From positions 1,488,001 through 1,552,000 of the forward strand of contig CP048717.1 of assembly GCA_022641835.1 (NCBI GenBank): 64,000 nucleotides of DNA. The letters run 5' to 3'. The DNA comes from Petasospora fabianii (lineage: Eukaryota; Ascomycota; Saccharomycetes; Phaffomycetales; Wickerhamomycetaceae). Of this stretch, positions 45,860 to 56,234 are shown piece by piece (the first letter of the stretch is position 1; every line of letters starts with the position of its first letter). A program made the position numbers and the translations under genes. Under the pieces are notes generated by a model. That model made no database searches. It saw only the letters and a list, made by a program, of their open reading frames with translations, and was not told the origin of the DNA.

Positions 45860-47515
45860 CTAATGAATGTCACTCGCATACCCATCATCATCTAGCTTGA
45901 TCAGCTTCAATCCACAAACGTCCCATCTCTGTTGAGAGAACTTGGCATGAAACTGATCCCAAGCTTGAGCAGCTTTACAATCTCTGGTCTCATATTGTGG
46001 TTTGACCAACTTAAGATCATTACTTTTGCTCTCCTTAAATGGCGTACAGCGTCTTCGATGGCCCATGTACTCCGCATGAACATCCTTCTCTATCCACGGT
46101 TTAGGGATAGGGGAGTCGCTGAAGTGAAGATACTTGACATTTGGAAGCCATTCTGAAGACTCATGCTCAAAAGAGGTATAATCGTAGTATGCTGCCTCTG
46201 AAGAATGTGTGATTCGCCATTCGGATCTATCGATGTATGGGATATCTTCAAGCTCTGCAAGGAAAGTGCTATGCTTACGTTTAACGTTCAATTCACTCGT
46301 GAGAAGACCATATCGTTGATGTGGGAGGATGAGAAGGTCTGGAATAGCCGTGAGTGTTTTCTTACGTGCTCTTTGACGTTTGAGAATGGCCGGGAGGGAG
46401 AACATCTGGTTGATGAGTTCCATGTCAAAATCTGTTGGAGAAGATACTGAGAGCGTCTCCATAGCTCTCTCATAAAGTGGAAAACTCGGTGTAATGACCA
46501 TCAGGATAGAAGTGATGTAGAATTGACGGATGTTGAAATGTGCCGGGAGAGAGTTATAGACGGTGGTGTACATGTTCTTCTGGGTGACTAATTGCTCTGA
46601 AGTTAGCTCCACTTTAGAGAATGGCCAGACAGGAAGTTTGCCTGTACTATCGGCATAACGTGTCAAGTTCATAACAAATTCATTCTCGTATTGTATCTTT
46701 TCAGAGTGTGTCATTGGTCTCGGAGGCTCCCAATTTCCATCATTCTTTGAAGCCATAAGTGATGACCACCATGACATGTCGAAAAGTGGAGCAATTAGCC
46801 AGTATGCAGGGACAACGGCAATCTCTACTGGTGGGATAAAGAATAACTCATCCAAATGACCCTGTGGAATCTGAGAATCAGAGTCCATGTAGATAATCCT
46901 CTCATAATCTATCAATCCAAATATGTTCATCTTGGTCATACTCGAGGTCCAGTACGAGTCTCTGTTCAATTGTTGGATCCTCTTAACACGATTCACAATA
47001 ACATTAGCCCTCTTGACGGATCCATCGATAGTTGGTGATATATCAACGTCCTCAGTGAGGAGGATAACTAGAGAAGCCTTGGTGCCCTTGGACCTCAAGT
47101 CTGAAAGAAGCATCACAGCATTGCAAAGATGCGTCTCGGACGTAGCATACGTAACATAAGCAAGTCTTGACCACTTTACATTGGTCTTATCAATGTGTGA
47201 GTATAAGAAGTCAATTGTCTGTGAGGAGATGCGTTTGATCGTGCTTCGGTCGTAGTCGATGAGCTCCATGGGGAGTATGATCTGTGGTTGTGAAGCTCGC
47301 CATGGCAACGATAATGGAAGTGAATGTAGAGGGAAACTGTATCTAAGCAGATGAAGGCAGAGTAGAAGAGCAACTGCTATTAAGAGATAAACCGATCGAG
47401 TCTTGGATCTGGGTGTCATTGCGTTGATGAAAGTGACCTTCTGATGGGACAATGCCTGGCCATTGGACTTGATCCGTAGATGTAACTTGCGCAAATATGA
47501 CCGTGTCGAGAACAT
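45860..47515 (-). CDS. GNT1: Gnt1-like Golgi N-acetylglucosaminyltransferase (GT8)
   Basis: This 551-residue type II membrane protein has an anchor at about residues 41-58 (VYLLIAVALLLCLHLLRY). The GT8 (glycogenin-like) domain has LAYVTYATSETHLCNAVML and the metal-binding YMDSDSQIP (about 209-217). The AVVPAYWLI and SEWLPNVKYLHFSDSPIPKPW segments match Gnt1. S. cerevisiae Gnt1 adds GlcNAc to N-glycan outer chains in the medial Golgi from UDP-GlcNAc. ATG 47515 is used; an internal ATG about 31 codons later, just before the anchor, is an alternative. It converges on CUE2. Confidence 0.83.
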   Translation of the reverse strand: MFSTRSYLRKLHLRIKSNGQALSHQKVTFINAMTPRSKTRSVYLLIAVALLLCLHLLRYSFPLHSLPLSLPWRASQPQIILPMELIDYDRSTIKRISSQTIDFLYSHIDKTNVKWSRLAYVTYATSETHLCNAVMLLSDLRSKGTKASLVILLTEDVDISPTIDGSVKRANVIVNRVKRIQQLNRDSYWTSSMTKMNIFGLIDYERIIYMDSDSQIPQGHLDELFFIPPVEIAVVPAYWLIAPLFDMSWWSSLMASKNDGNWEPPRPMTHSEKIQYENEFVMNLTRYADSTGKLPVWPFSKVELTSEQLVTQKNMYTTVYNSLPAHFNIRQFYITSILMVITPSFPLYERAMETLSVSSPTDFDMELINQMFSLPAILKRQRARKKTLTAIPDLLILPHQRYGLLTSELNVKRKHSTFLAELEDIPYIDRSEWRITHSSEAAYYDYTSFEHESSEWLPNVKYLHFSDSPIPKPWIEKDVHAEYMGHRRRCTPFKESKSNDLKLVKPQYETRDCKAAQAWDQFHAKFSQQRWDVCGLKLIKLDDDGYASDIH

Positions 47516-47731
47516 AGAAATAGAATGGTGTTAATAGGAAGATAACACAGTATAACTTCTGTTAATGCTAGTTTAAGGTCTGAAGTAATGGAGATGTCGG
47601 ATGAGACATTTTTCCGAGTCTCCGCGAAGATCCGATCTTTGTGGGGAAATGATAAGAGAGTCATTACAACTTGTTTCCTTCTTCTTTATTAGTACAAACG
47701 TTAATAATTAATAAAAGTATCGTGATCATAA

Positions 47732-49861
47732 TTAGTCTTCCCATTCGACAATCTCTTGTCCCTTTGTTTGCACAAAGAAAAGCGTTGCTTCGGTGTTTCC
47801 CTTGTTAGTGAATTCGTAGAAGTTACCCATCGGTACCTCTAGCGAACATCCCTTGTTGATCATGAACACAGTGCCCGATAGTGTCACTTGAATGATACCC
47901 TTGATACAATAGAATACAAAGTATGTCCCATCGGTACTTTTCAGGTTCTTTCGGCCACCTATTGGGAGCATCATCATACCAGAAGCGATGAATTCACGGT
48001 TCTTATCAAACAAGATAGCCAACTTGAAATCATCCTCAGCGGTTTTCACTTCAGTGCTAAAGTTCTCTGTACCAGCAGCCCATGCAACGATTCTGTTTGA
48101 CTTATCTTCACTTCCATGACCCTCGTAGGCATCCACTTTAAGGAATCCATTTCTCATCCATTCTGATCCAGCAGCATCACCATTACGCACAGCAATTTCC
48201 AATTCATCGTTATCTTCGTTGTCATCTTCTTCATCATCCTCGGGGATGATATCAATCCTAGGACGACGCGTTGTGTTACGTGATCTTGCTGGAGTTGTCC
48301 TTTGGCTTCCACCTCTAACCTTAGATGAAGAACGTGATGCCCTCCGTGAACCAACTGTGGATGATGAACGAGAGATTGGTTTCTCTGGTGGCTGCTCAAC
48401 GGTGACAATCTCCTTAGCAGATGGAACAGAATCATTTGGTTTCCTCTCGTACACCATTCTCTCACCTCTCCAGTATTCCAATGGCGAAACACGAACTCTT
48501 GATGAACGTCTTGTTGGTGCCTGAGATGATGGGGGCCTTGATGGAGCTCTACTCTCTTGATCCTTCCGAAGTGTATCTATATCGATATGATGCTCCTTAA
48601 CTGTGAATCTTCCCCTAGATGGTGGCTTCGAGTCTTCTTCTCTGCGGAACTTGTTCTTTCTACCATTATCCTTTTCAATAGGTTCTGGTGCTGCATCAGA
48701 TTCTCCCGAGGGAGAATCATCGTATTCAGTAATGACTGGGACCGAGCGTTTTGCACGTGGTTTCCTAGCGGTGCTAACAGTGGACTTCTTAACTGGGGCC
48801 CTAACTGGAACTTTAGCTGGTGCCTTCTTAGCTGTAGATCCTTTAACAGTGGTCTTCTTTGGTGGTGGCATCGATTCTTCAATTGTATCCTTCCTCGAAC
48901 CACCTCTTTTCTTTGATGTAGGTTTCAAAAATGGCTCATCATCATCTTCTTCTTCATCCTGATCATCCTCTCCATTATCATTATAGTCGTCTTCATCATC
49001 ACTATCAACAATTCTCTCCCTTAATCCCATCGTACCACCTCTGCTGTATGTTTCACTCTGATAACCGTCATCGATTGGGAAGTCAGGTGAAGGTGGTGGA
49101 AGATTATTATTTCTACCTCTTTTGTTAGAGGCAATTGATTTGGTGAGAGAGGCCATGGACCTTGATGACATTTGTCCCGTATGTAATGGACTGTTGAGTT
49201 TGCCTGATAGAGAAAGTAAAGGTGAAGTTTGAAATGCCGGTGGTGTATGATCTCTGTAAGAATTAGTGTTACCTCTGGTGGATTTTCTCGTTGATGAGCG
49301 CACCGTTGTGTTACGTTCAAGCTCTCGTTGGCGTTCTTCAAAAGTCTTGTCTCTAGCATCATCACTATCCGAGTCATCATCACTAGAGAGGAACAACGTT
49401 GTGCCTCTTGGAGGTCTCGGTGGTGTGTGATGAGTTAGATGATTATGATCAAAATTGTTGACAGATCGTATGCTTCCTCTGCTATCTTCGTCAATCTCCA
49501 TCTCTGCAGACTGTGAGCGAGGTGGAACGCTATCCAACGCGTCGTCGTAATGATCATCACCATCTGTATCGGTAGCTTGTCCTCTTGATAGTCCCTTTGA
49601 AGGAAGCGGTGATAAGAGAGGCGTTCTCTTCCTTGCGGAACCTCGGCTAGGCTCAGCATCTGATCTAGCCGCCCTTGTAGATCTGGTACTTGATCTTTCG
49701 GCGATTGATGTGGAATTGCGCACTGGAGCATCACTAGAAGCCGGTTCATCATCTTTAAAGAAGTCTTCGATATCGTCCATGTCGTGCGCGTCCCGTTTGA
49801 CGTTTTCACGCGCCGTGAGCCCGGTTTTCCGGGACTTGACTCCAATCTCAAGGAAGTCCAT
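47732..49861 (-). CDS. MIF2: Mif2, CENP-C centromere protein
   Basis: The 709-residue protein starts at ATG 49861 (MDFLEIGVKSRKTGL), which matches the conserved Mif2 N-terminus. The longer frame opens with TTG. It has an FFKDD-type Mis12-complex-binding region, a long basic and acidic disordered region with AT-hook-like KPRAKR, and the CENP-C motif RRSSRVRVSPLEYWRGERM at about residues 453-471. A C-terminal cupin dimer domain follows (GTYFVFYCIKGIIQVTLSG ... FFVQTKGQEIVEWED). It binds CENP-A (Cse4) nucleosomes and nucleates the kinetochore. It is longer than the S. cerevisiae protein (549 aa), mostly in the disordered part. Confidence 0.93.
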   Translation of the reverse strand: MDFLEIGVKSRKTGLTARENVKRDAHDMDDIEDFFKDDEPASSDAPVRNSTSIAERSSTRSTRAARSDAEPSRGSARKRTPLLSPLPSKGLSRGQATDTDGDDHYDDALDSVPPRSQSAEMEIDEDSRGSIRSVNNFDHNHLTHHTPPRPPRGTTLFLSSDDDSDSDDARDKTFEERQRELERNTTVRSSTRKSTRGNTNSYRDHTPPAFQTSPLLSLSGKLNSPLHTGQMSSRSMASLTKSIASNKRGRNNNLPPPSPDFPIDDGYQSETYSRGGTMGLRERIVDSDDEDDYNDNGEDDQDEEEDDDEPFLKPTSKKRGGSRKDTIEESMPPPKKTTVKGSTAKKAPAKVPVRAPVKKSTVSTARKPRAKRSVPVITEYDDSPSGESDAAPEPIEKDNGRKNKFRREEDSKPPSRGRFTVKEHHIDIDTLRKDQESRAPSRPPSSQAPTRRSSRVRVSPLEYWRGERMVYERKPNDSVPSAKEIVTVEQPPEKPISRSSSTVGSRRASRSSSKVRGGSQRTTPARSRNTTRRPRIDIIPEDDEEDDNEDNDELEIAVRNGDAAGSEWMRNGFLKVDAYEGHGSEDKSNRIVAWAAGTENFSTEVKTAEDDFKLAILFDKNREFIASGMMMLPIGGRKNLKSTDGTYFVFYCIKGIIQVTLSGTVFMINKGCSLEVPMGNFYEFTNKGNTEATLFFVQTKGQEIVEWED

Positions 49862-50210
49862 TGGGTTCAGTATCGATATATCAATTACTGCCAATGGGGC
49901 AAATCGTCTCTAAAGCAAATGGACAGAGAGTTAGATCTTTAAGGGCCCCTTCACTGTAGTTACCGCGCGTCTCTCTTTGTTTTTGTTTTGATTTTTTTGT
50001 TTTTAAAAAGGACTGTGGTGTCCGGGTGCTTCAACGCTTCTTCTTTAGGAAATTTACTATTTTGGGATGTTTTTCCCCGCGTTTTAAGGCTCTCCGACGA
50101 TGTCCGTTAACAGTACTTTCTATCCATTCTCCCTCTTTTTAACTAAAAGACAACAAAAACATCTTTATAAAGGTCATCAGTATATATACGATCAATCCAG
50201 AAGTGTTCAT
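49862..50210. other. MIF2 promoter / STE20 3' region
   Basis: This 349-bp region contains a T-rich tract at about 49979-50005 and a Rap1-like motif at 50017-50029. No ORF was seen. Confidence 0.5.
50017..50029 (-). promoter_or_regulatory. Rap1-like 13-mer upstream of MIF2
   Basis: GGTGTCCGGGTGC lies 156 bp upstream of the MIF2 ATG, next to a poly-T tract, a common arrangement for general regulatory factor sites. Confidence 0.5.
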
Positions 50211-53200
50211 TCAATCATCCTCGGCATCCTGTGCGAGCTTCTTTGTTCTTGCGAGCTTCACCAATGGGGCTAAAGTACTAACGTTATCGGCATCGGTAAT
50301 GAATGGATCACTCAAGAGTTCAGTAGCATCGGCTCTTCTTTCAGGATCAACCTGTAAAGTCCAACTCAAGAACTCTTTCAGTATGTCGGTCAACGACTCT
50401 GGGTCCTTCAGCTTTGGAGTACCATTTGTAGCAATCAAATACAACGCTCTTAATGGTGTCTCATTCAAGTATGGTGGTTCACCTTCAATCATCTCAATGA
50501 TCATGATACCAAGGGACCAAATATCAACCTTTGGACCGTATTCCTTTCTTGAAACAACCTCAGGGGCCATCCAGTAAGGCGTACCAACCATCGTGGTTCT
50601 CTTAAGATTCACCTCATTGATCTGTGCACAGAATCCAAAATCAGTAAGCTTAATCTCACCATTCATCGATAACAAGATGTTATCCGACTTAATATCTCTA
50701 TGAATGACACCTTTAGAATGCAAGAATTGCAAACCTTTCAATGTCTCTCTAGATACAGCACCAATTTGGCCCTCGGTCATAACACTATGTGTCACAACAT
50801 CTGTCAATGATCCACCCTCCATGTACTCCATAACAACCCACAAATCACCTTTCAAAAGATAGGCATTAATGAAATTGACAATGTTCTTGTGCTTTGAGGC
50901 CTTCATCACAAGAATCTCATTGATAATCAACTCCTTTTTCGGTTGTTGTTCCAAGTTCATCTGCTTAATAGCAACACACATGTTGCTTCCCAATTCATAG
51001 GCAGTATACACACCACCACTAGCACCTTGTCCAACCTTAACAAGGTTACGATACATCTTGGATGGATCACCTTCAGAGCAAATAGCAGTAAGCTTGGCAT
51101 ACACTTGGGCATGACGTCTTCTTTGCTCCTCTTTCTTACGTTGGTTATGAGCAGCTGCAGCTTGTGGATCTCTAACTGGCTTTTGGTTTTTGGCAACTGC
51201 ACTAGATCCATCAGAAGGTGGTTCTTGAGGAGAGTTAGCAGCAGGCGACTGCTGTTGTTGCTCTTGTTGGTTTTGCTGTCTCTCACGTTGCTGCTGATGC
51301 TGAGCATATGGAGAATGAGCTGATTGCTGCTGCTGCTGCTGCTGCTGCTGACGGCGGTACTGGTCCTGTGGAGACAACTTCCCAGAGTACTCAAGCTTTC
51401 TTTCATTGAGTGGATGCTCATTGACAGCCTCGTGTTTTGGTGGAGGTGGTGGAATTCTTGGTGGTGCTGGAGCAACTCTCTGAGGAGAGAAGGAGTTCTG
51501 AATGTTGTTTCTCAAGTGTGGCGTCGAAGATGCAGACTTCTTATGGCTACTCATGACAGAGTGAGATCTTGACAGTGGAGATATCACAGTAGTTGGAGAG
51601 TTCCCCTGTGGAGGTCTTGGAGCTGGTCTTGATGGAATAAACTGCCTCTCTTTGTCCTTATCCATGACACCTTGAATTGGAGGTGGAGGTGGAGCCTGTC
51701 TTGGTGTTGTAGACGAGAATTGACTTTTAGGAGCAGATTGTGGAGTGAACGTACCTTGATTTGTTCTTGGGGTTCTGAAAGAGGAAGTAGATGTGAGCTT
51801 GGTGTTGGCTTGATTAAACTTCTTAAACACAGTATCATCGGCATTCTTGGTTTGGTCCTGATAGAAGGCCACAATGTCCATAACAGCCTGTGGATTCTTT
51901 TGTTGCTCAAACTTGGAAATACCACTTGAAGCCAACAATCTTTCCCATTCCTCAGGAAGACCAGTGTACTGTCCGTCTTTATCAACACCAACGTGCGCAA
52001 GGTGTTTGGCATCGTATGGTGTAGAGATTTTGAGACTGCTCGATGTCGAGGCATTAGTGCTCTTAACAACATCGCTTGAACTTGAACTTCTCATACTGTT
52101 GACGAAATTGGAAAAGACACCTTTCACCTTGTTGGTACTTTTTCTTTTGGAGGATGACTTGGAGCCAAATGGTGAGCTAACAGATCTGCCACCAACCTTC
52201 GGTAAGGTGGACTGTGAAGCCGACGCTGTGGATGGCGTACTTGAAGGATTAGAGTGTCTGGTGGCCATGTTATCACGAGTCTTTGGTGTCTCAATCTTCG
52301 GCAGGAAACTTGACTCCGTTGACGCAGAGTTCTTGGAGTCATAACTGAAGTTTCTCGCCGCAGAACCGGACGCAGAAGATCCAGAAGTGTTGGGTAATTT
52401 AAAAGTTTCATCACCTTCATCACCAAAGTTACTGCTATCACTTGTACGTTGTTGCAAATCGCTGTTCTCGTCAGCTTCCTGGATGGTGATGTCTCCAATG
52501 TTACCAGCCAGGTCATTCATGCTTGAGCTCAGACTGGAGATATTCACATTTGAAGAGGCAGCGATTGGTTTGTCAAAATCATCAATTGAGCGGTCTATCG
52601 ATGTATCGAGGATGGAGTCCTTGGCAGTGGCGAGTTTCGAGTCGGAATCTCCATGATAGACATCAATGATCTTGTTCTCAAAATTAGAGGACATGTGTGA
52701 CGAGGCAACCACAGAGGAGTGATCAGCAGTGTTGAGTAAACTCTTTCTGTTACCACCTTGGGTAACACACTCTTGAGCAGCAACATCTTCAGAGGAGGAC
52801 ATGATACCGTTGGTGGATGGTACCACCGGCGCTGAGATATCTCGATGCTCTTCTTCTTCTTGGTCGTCTGGAATATCAACATACTTTTCAGACTCAGAAA
52901 TGAGAGATTTAGAATGTCCTTCATCGTCGTCATGATCCTGAGCATCACTAATGACGTGCGACTGTTGCTCTTCTTGGTCAACGTCTTCATCGTCATCATT
53001 ATCATAGTTGATAGACCTCATCATGTTTCGTTGGATCATCACGGGCTCTTTGAGTTTTGGAGAGTTCTCACTCTTTACACCACCATTTTCGTTGTTATCA
53101 ATAGAAGTGCTATGACTTGTTTGACTGGTGTCAAAATCTGAATTGACATTGCCAGAGTCCAGATTCAATTCATCGGTGTTGATAACGTCCAAGTTGTTTG

Positions 53201-53870
53201 ACTGATCTTCAGTAGTGGAGCGTACGGGTGACTTGATAGGTCTTGCCGTTGGTGTGGCTTTTGATAGGGTTGTTGTTGTTGCCGTGTTTATAACGCCGAC
53301 TGTGAGATCATCGTTATGGCTCAAGCTGTGATCTCCAGCACTCATATCGATAGAGTGCGATGTTGTGTTGTAACTTTGTTCTGAGTCCGTAGAACCTGTC
53401 GTCATGGTGGAGACTCTCTTGAAATCAATAGGTTCATCTAGAGAGTTAACCAGATCATTGACCCGTTGATCCACTGATGCTGTTGGTTTGCCCGGGTCAA
53501 GCGTTACCTGGTCGCCATTGGAATCGAGCTGTGGGGCCTCCGTAGAGGTCTGTGGGATCTGTAAATCTTTGTCGGAGACGGGTGAAGAGTTGATAGATTC
53601 TGGAGAGCCGCTAAACTGGAAAGATGTATTGGACGAGGCTAATGCAGTCACGTTAAGAGTGCCAGGGTATCGTGGGAGAGAAGTTGGTGAGAGGGAGATA
53701 TCTAGGTCCATCTCTGATGGCTTGGGCGTGGCGAGCTTTGCATGGCCATTATTTGTACTGGAATCAGAATCAGCATGAGAATCAACATCAGCCATGGCGG
53801 TAGTTGTAGTCTGGGACAAAGAGCTCTTAAAAGACGCGTTTGGGGAGATCTGCTGTTGTACCTCAGGCAT
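50211..53870 (-). CDS. STE20: Ste20, p21-activated protein kinase
   Basis: This 1219-residue protein has a long Ser/Asp-rich disordered N-terminus. The CRIB/PBD Cdc42-binding domain lies at about residues 612-645 ([16 protein letters not shown]). A proline-rich stretch ([19 protein letters not shown]) and a polyQ tract (about 840-848) follow. The C-terminal kinase (about 941-1200) has [44 protein letters not shown] and [17 protein letters not shown]. The lack of a PH domain separates it from Cla4 and Skm1. Ste20 acts below Cdc42 in mating, filamentation and osmosensing MAPK pathways. It is longer than S. cerevisiae Ste20 (939 aa). ATG at 53870. Confidence 0.92.
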   Translation of the reverse strand: MPEVQQQISPNASFKSSLSQTTTTAMADVDSHADSDSSTNNGHAKLATPKPSEMDLDISLSPTSLPRYPGTLNVTALASSNTSFQFSGSPESINSSPVSDKDLQIPQTSTEAPQLDSNGDQVTLDPGKPTASVDQRVNDLVNSLDEPIDFKRVSTMTTGSTDSEQSYNTTSHSIDMSAGDHSLSHNDDLTVGVINTATTTTLSKATPTARPIKSPVRSTTEDQSNNLDVINTDELNLDSGNVNSDFDTSQTSHSTSIDNNENGGVKSENSPKLKEPVMIQRNMMRSINYDNDDDEDVDQEEQQSHVISDAQDHDDDEGHSKSLISESEKYVDIPDDQEEEEHRDISAPVVPSTNGIMSSSEDVAAQECVTQGGNRKSLLNTADHSSVVASSHMSSNFENKIIDVYHGDSDSKLATAKDSILDTSIDRSIDDFDKPIAASSNVNISSLSSSMNDLAGNIGDITIQEADENSDLQQRTSDSSNFGDEGDETFKLPNTSGSSASGSAARNFSYDSKNSASTESSFLPKIETPKTRDNMATRHSNPSSTPSTASASQSTLPKVGGRSVSSPFGSKSSSKRKSTNKVKGVFSNFVNSMRSSSSSDVVKSTNASTSSSLKISTPYDAKHLAHVGVDKDGQYTGLPEEWERLLASSGISKFEQQKNPQAVMDIVAFYQDQTKNADDTVFKKFNQANTKLTSTSSFRTPRTNQGTFTPQSAPKSQFSSTTPRQAPPPPPIQGVMDKDKERQFIPSRPAPRPPQGNSPTTVISPLSRSHSVMSSHKKSASSTPHLRNNIQNSFSPQRVAPAPPRIPPPPPKHEAVNEHPLNERKLEYSGKLSPQDQYRRQQQQQQQQQSAHSPYAQHQQQRERQQNQQEQQQQSPAANSPQEPPSDGSSAVAKNQKPVRDPQAAAAHNQRKKEEQRRRHAQVYAKLTAICSEGDPSKMYRNLVKVGQGASGGVYTAYELGSNMCVAIKQMNLEQQPKKELIINEILVMKASKHKNIVNFINAYLLKGDLWVVMEYMEGGSLTDVVTHSVMTEGQIGAVSRETLKGLQFLHSKGVIHRDIKSDNILLSMNGEIKLTDFGFCAQINEVNLKRTTMVGTPYWMAPEVVSRKEYGPKVDIWSLGIMIIEMIEGEPPYLNETPLRALYLIATNGTPKLKDPESLTDILKEFLSWTLQVDPERRADATELLSDPFITDADNVSTLAPLVKLARTKKLAQDAEDD

Positions 53871-54528
53871 TGCAGAAACAACGTGTCTGTGAGCGGAGAT
53901 GAAGAGAATAAAGAGTGGACGCCTTCAAATGGGGCAGTTGCCTGGATATTTCAGCAGTTGGTATTGGGCAGTGAGTAGTGAACACTGGACACTGACGGGG
54001 GAAACGAGTCGTGGAGGGAAAGGGACCCTTCAAGAGTGGAAGAAGAGGTGAAAGGGGCACCAAAAAGACAGGGGGATCTGGTGGTCGGAATTGCACGCGG
54101 AGAAAGCTCGTACGCAACGTCTGAAGGATAAAAAAACTGCACTATGACTGGTCTTCTGTAGATCAGTCTTTAACGATGGGTGTTATGCTTGCCCGCCCGT
54201 CGCTTATACTTGTTTTGTTACTGCTTCTTCTGTTTGGCGAGAAACTAATTTCTGGGGCGGTAGGGGACACACTTACGCGAATATTCCCTCATTAGGAAAC
54301 CATCTGCTGCTTCCTTCATTAGTGTTGAAGTGGTTTTAAGAGAATATGGATCTCCCTATCGGTTAATATTATGCCATTGTGTTCTTCAGTCCTTGTGGTC
54401 TACTATATGGAGGCGGCCAGTGTTAAGTAGGGCAGAAAGACGAGCGGAAGGGGAAGAGAAACCTACATCTAAGACAAAGTATAGATCTCCTATCAACATG
54501 GGTCATATTCTTTTCACATCAAGTTTAT
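53871..54528. other. STE20 promoter / MRP4 3' region
   Basis: This 658-bp region is purine-rich near the STE20 start (about 53990-54110) and mixed elsewhere. No ORF with domain content, RNA gene or clear motif was seen. Confidence 0.5.
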
Positions 54529-55831
54529 TTACAATGTAGTTTCAGCAGCGACTGGAGCCTGAGAGGCTACGTGCTGCTGGTATGCTCTAAGTCTAGCTTG
54601 CTGACCAGCCTGGGCAGCCTTAGACAAGACACCAGCAATCAATGTGACAGCTCTAGTGGAGTCGTCATTAGCTGGAATTGGATACGTCACGAGTGAAGCC
54701 TCAGAATCTGTATCAATGATACCAATGGTTGGAACCCTAGTCTGCATGGCCTCTTGCAAAAGAACTCTGTTCTCAGTTGGGTTCAACACAACAATTAGAT
54801 CTGGTTTAACAATAGTCTTTTGCTCAGTGATACTCAACTCACGACCAGTTGGTAAATCACCCATCGTAACTTCCATTCTAGCCCACTTGGAAATCTCTGT
54901 AGAGTTGGTCAATGTTCCTGGAACCCACTTGTTACTGACATAGTAACCCCCACAACGGGTAGCAGCCTTCTCAAGAATACGTTCAGAACCTTCTCTGGTA
55001 CCGACAAAGAGAACAATACCACCTTTAGATGCAACACCTTCGGCAACATTGCATGCTCTCTTCAAATACTGCAAAGTCTGCTCAAGGTCAATGATGTGGA
55101 TACCCTTATATTCACCATAGATGAACTTCTGGTTGGATGAACGGTAGAGTGACTTAGAATGACCAAGGTGAGCACCAGCAGCGAGAAGCTTAGCAACGGA
55201 TAACTCACCAACGCTTGGTGGGGCAGCAACCTCTCTATGTGGGATATAAACGTCCTTGACAATGGCACCAATGCGACCATTTTGTTTCTCAATAAATTTC
55301 TTACGCAAAAACAACTCCTGTGTTGTGTAGGGCTCATTCTTGAGTGATGGTTCGAGATGTGGGAAGGTATCACTAACCTGGGATCCCAGCGTACGCTTTG
55401 ACTCCTGTGCAAGTTTCTGCTTATGGAGATTGAGTGTGTAGTCTTCCACAAATTGTTTAAGTTCGGAACGGAGAGTCTCGTTCTTTGACAAACGTTCTGT
55501 GAGTGGTGAAGTGGTCTCACCGGTGAGAATCTCGTGAAGTGTACGGTCGAGCTCCTTCTCAGCGGAACGCGTCATTTTCACAGCCTCGTTGTGAATATCA
55601 TTGATGAAATCAACAGCAGAAGCTGTAGATTCCACTTCAGCCGGTGTCTCGGCCTTTGGAGCCTCTGATGTAGCAGTCTCTGTGATGGTCTGCTGTGCTT
55701 CCTTTTGAGCCTCAACGCGCAATGCACGCGCGCTTGTGAACGAACGGGCCAACACTCTCGCTTCAAAATTTGTTAGTCAAGCTCCTTTAGGCAGAAGTAA
55801 TAAATCTTTACTCACGAATACGTGGCAACAT
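54529..55831 (-). CDS. MRP4: mitochondrial ribosomal protein uS2m (Mrp4), two exons
   Basis: Exon 1 is 55816-55831 (16 nt) and exon 2 is 54529-55760, giving 415 residues. The exon-2 frame has no ATG at its start. Splicing gives MLPRIPRVLARSFTSARALR, an ideal arginine-rich mitochondrial presequence. The S2 domain covers about residues 195-400: ELSVAKLLAAGAHLGHSKSL, GIHIIDLEQTLQYLKRA, VLFVGTREGSERILEKAA, YYVSNKWVPGTLTNS and PTIGIIDTDSEASLVTYPIP. It belongs to the mitochondrial small subunit. An N-terminal extension of about 180 residues, charged and helical, precedes S2, as in yeast Mrp4. A Rap1-like motif lies 98 bp upstream. Confidence 0.9.
55761..55815 (-). other. spliceosomal intron in MRP4 (55 bp)
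   Basis: The donor is GTGAGT (same as MRP17), the branch-like sequence is GACTAAC (55772-55778) and the acceptor is AAG. Splicing joins ATTC to CGAGA in frame. Confidence 0.88.
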
Positions 55832-56234
55832 TCTTAACTGGTGAAACAGACGGCCTCTCAAGACTTCTCGATCTTCTCCATTGGTCAACTTGTCCGCCCA
55901 GATTTTTCACTTTCGCGGAGCTGGTGATACATCCAAACACCACAGCTCTCTTCCCACCTCTTGTGCTAAGCATTCAGGTTGTCGTAGTTCTTTATTTGGT
56001 TCTTTTTTCAATTACCTGACTACCGATGAAGTGACAACTTGATGTCTTTCGACAGCTAGTGGTATTTAGAATATATTAGAGTCTTTGACATATAAATCAT
56101 TGAAATAAGGCTCACATTGAGTGGCCATATCAATTGCTTGCCTGGGCCAACCTACGCATTCATTTCCAATATCTAAATCACTACTACAACTCAATTCACA
56201 TAACAAAAGTCATTAATTCCCTGGATGTAAAAAA
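55832..56234. other. MRP4 promoter / UFD4 3' region
   Basis: This 403-bp region contains the Rap1-like site at 55929-55941 and AT-rich 3' flank of UFD4. No ORF was seen. Confidence 0.5.
55929..55941 (+). promoter_or_regulatory. Rap1-like 13-mer upstream of MRP4
   Basis: ACATCCAAACACC lies 98 bp before the MRP4 ATG. It differs from the copy at 23918 at one position. Confidence 0.5.
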
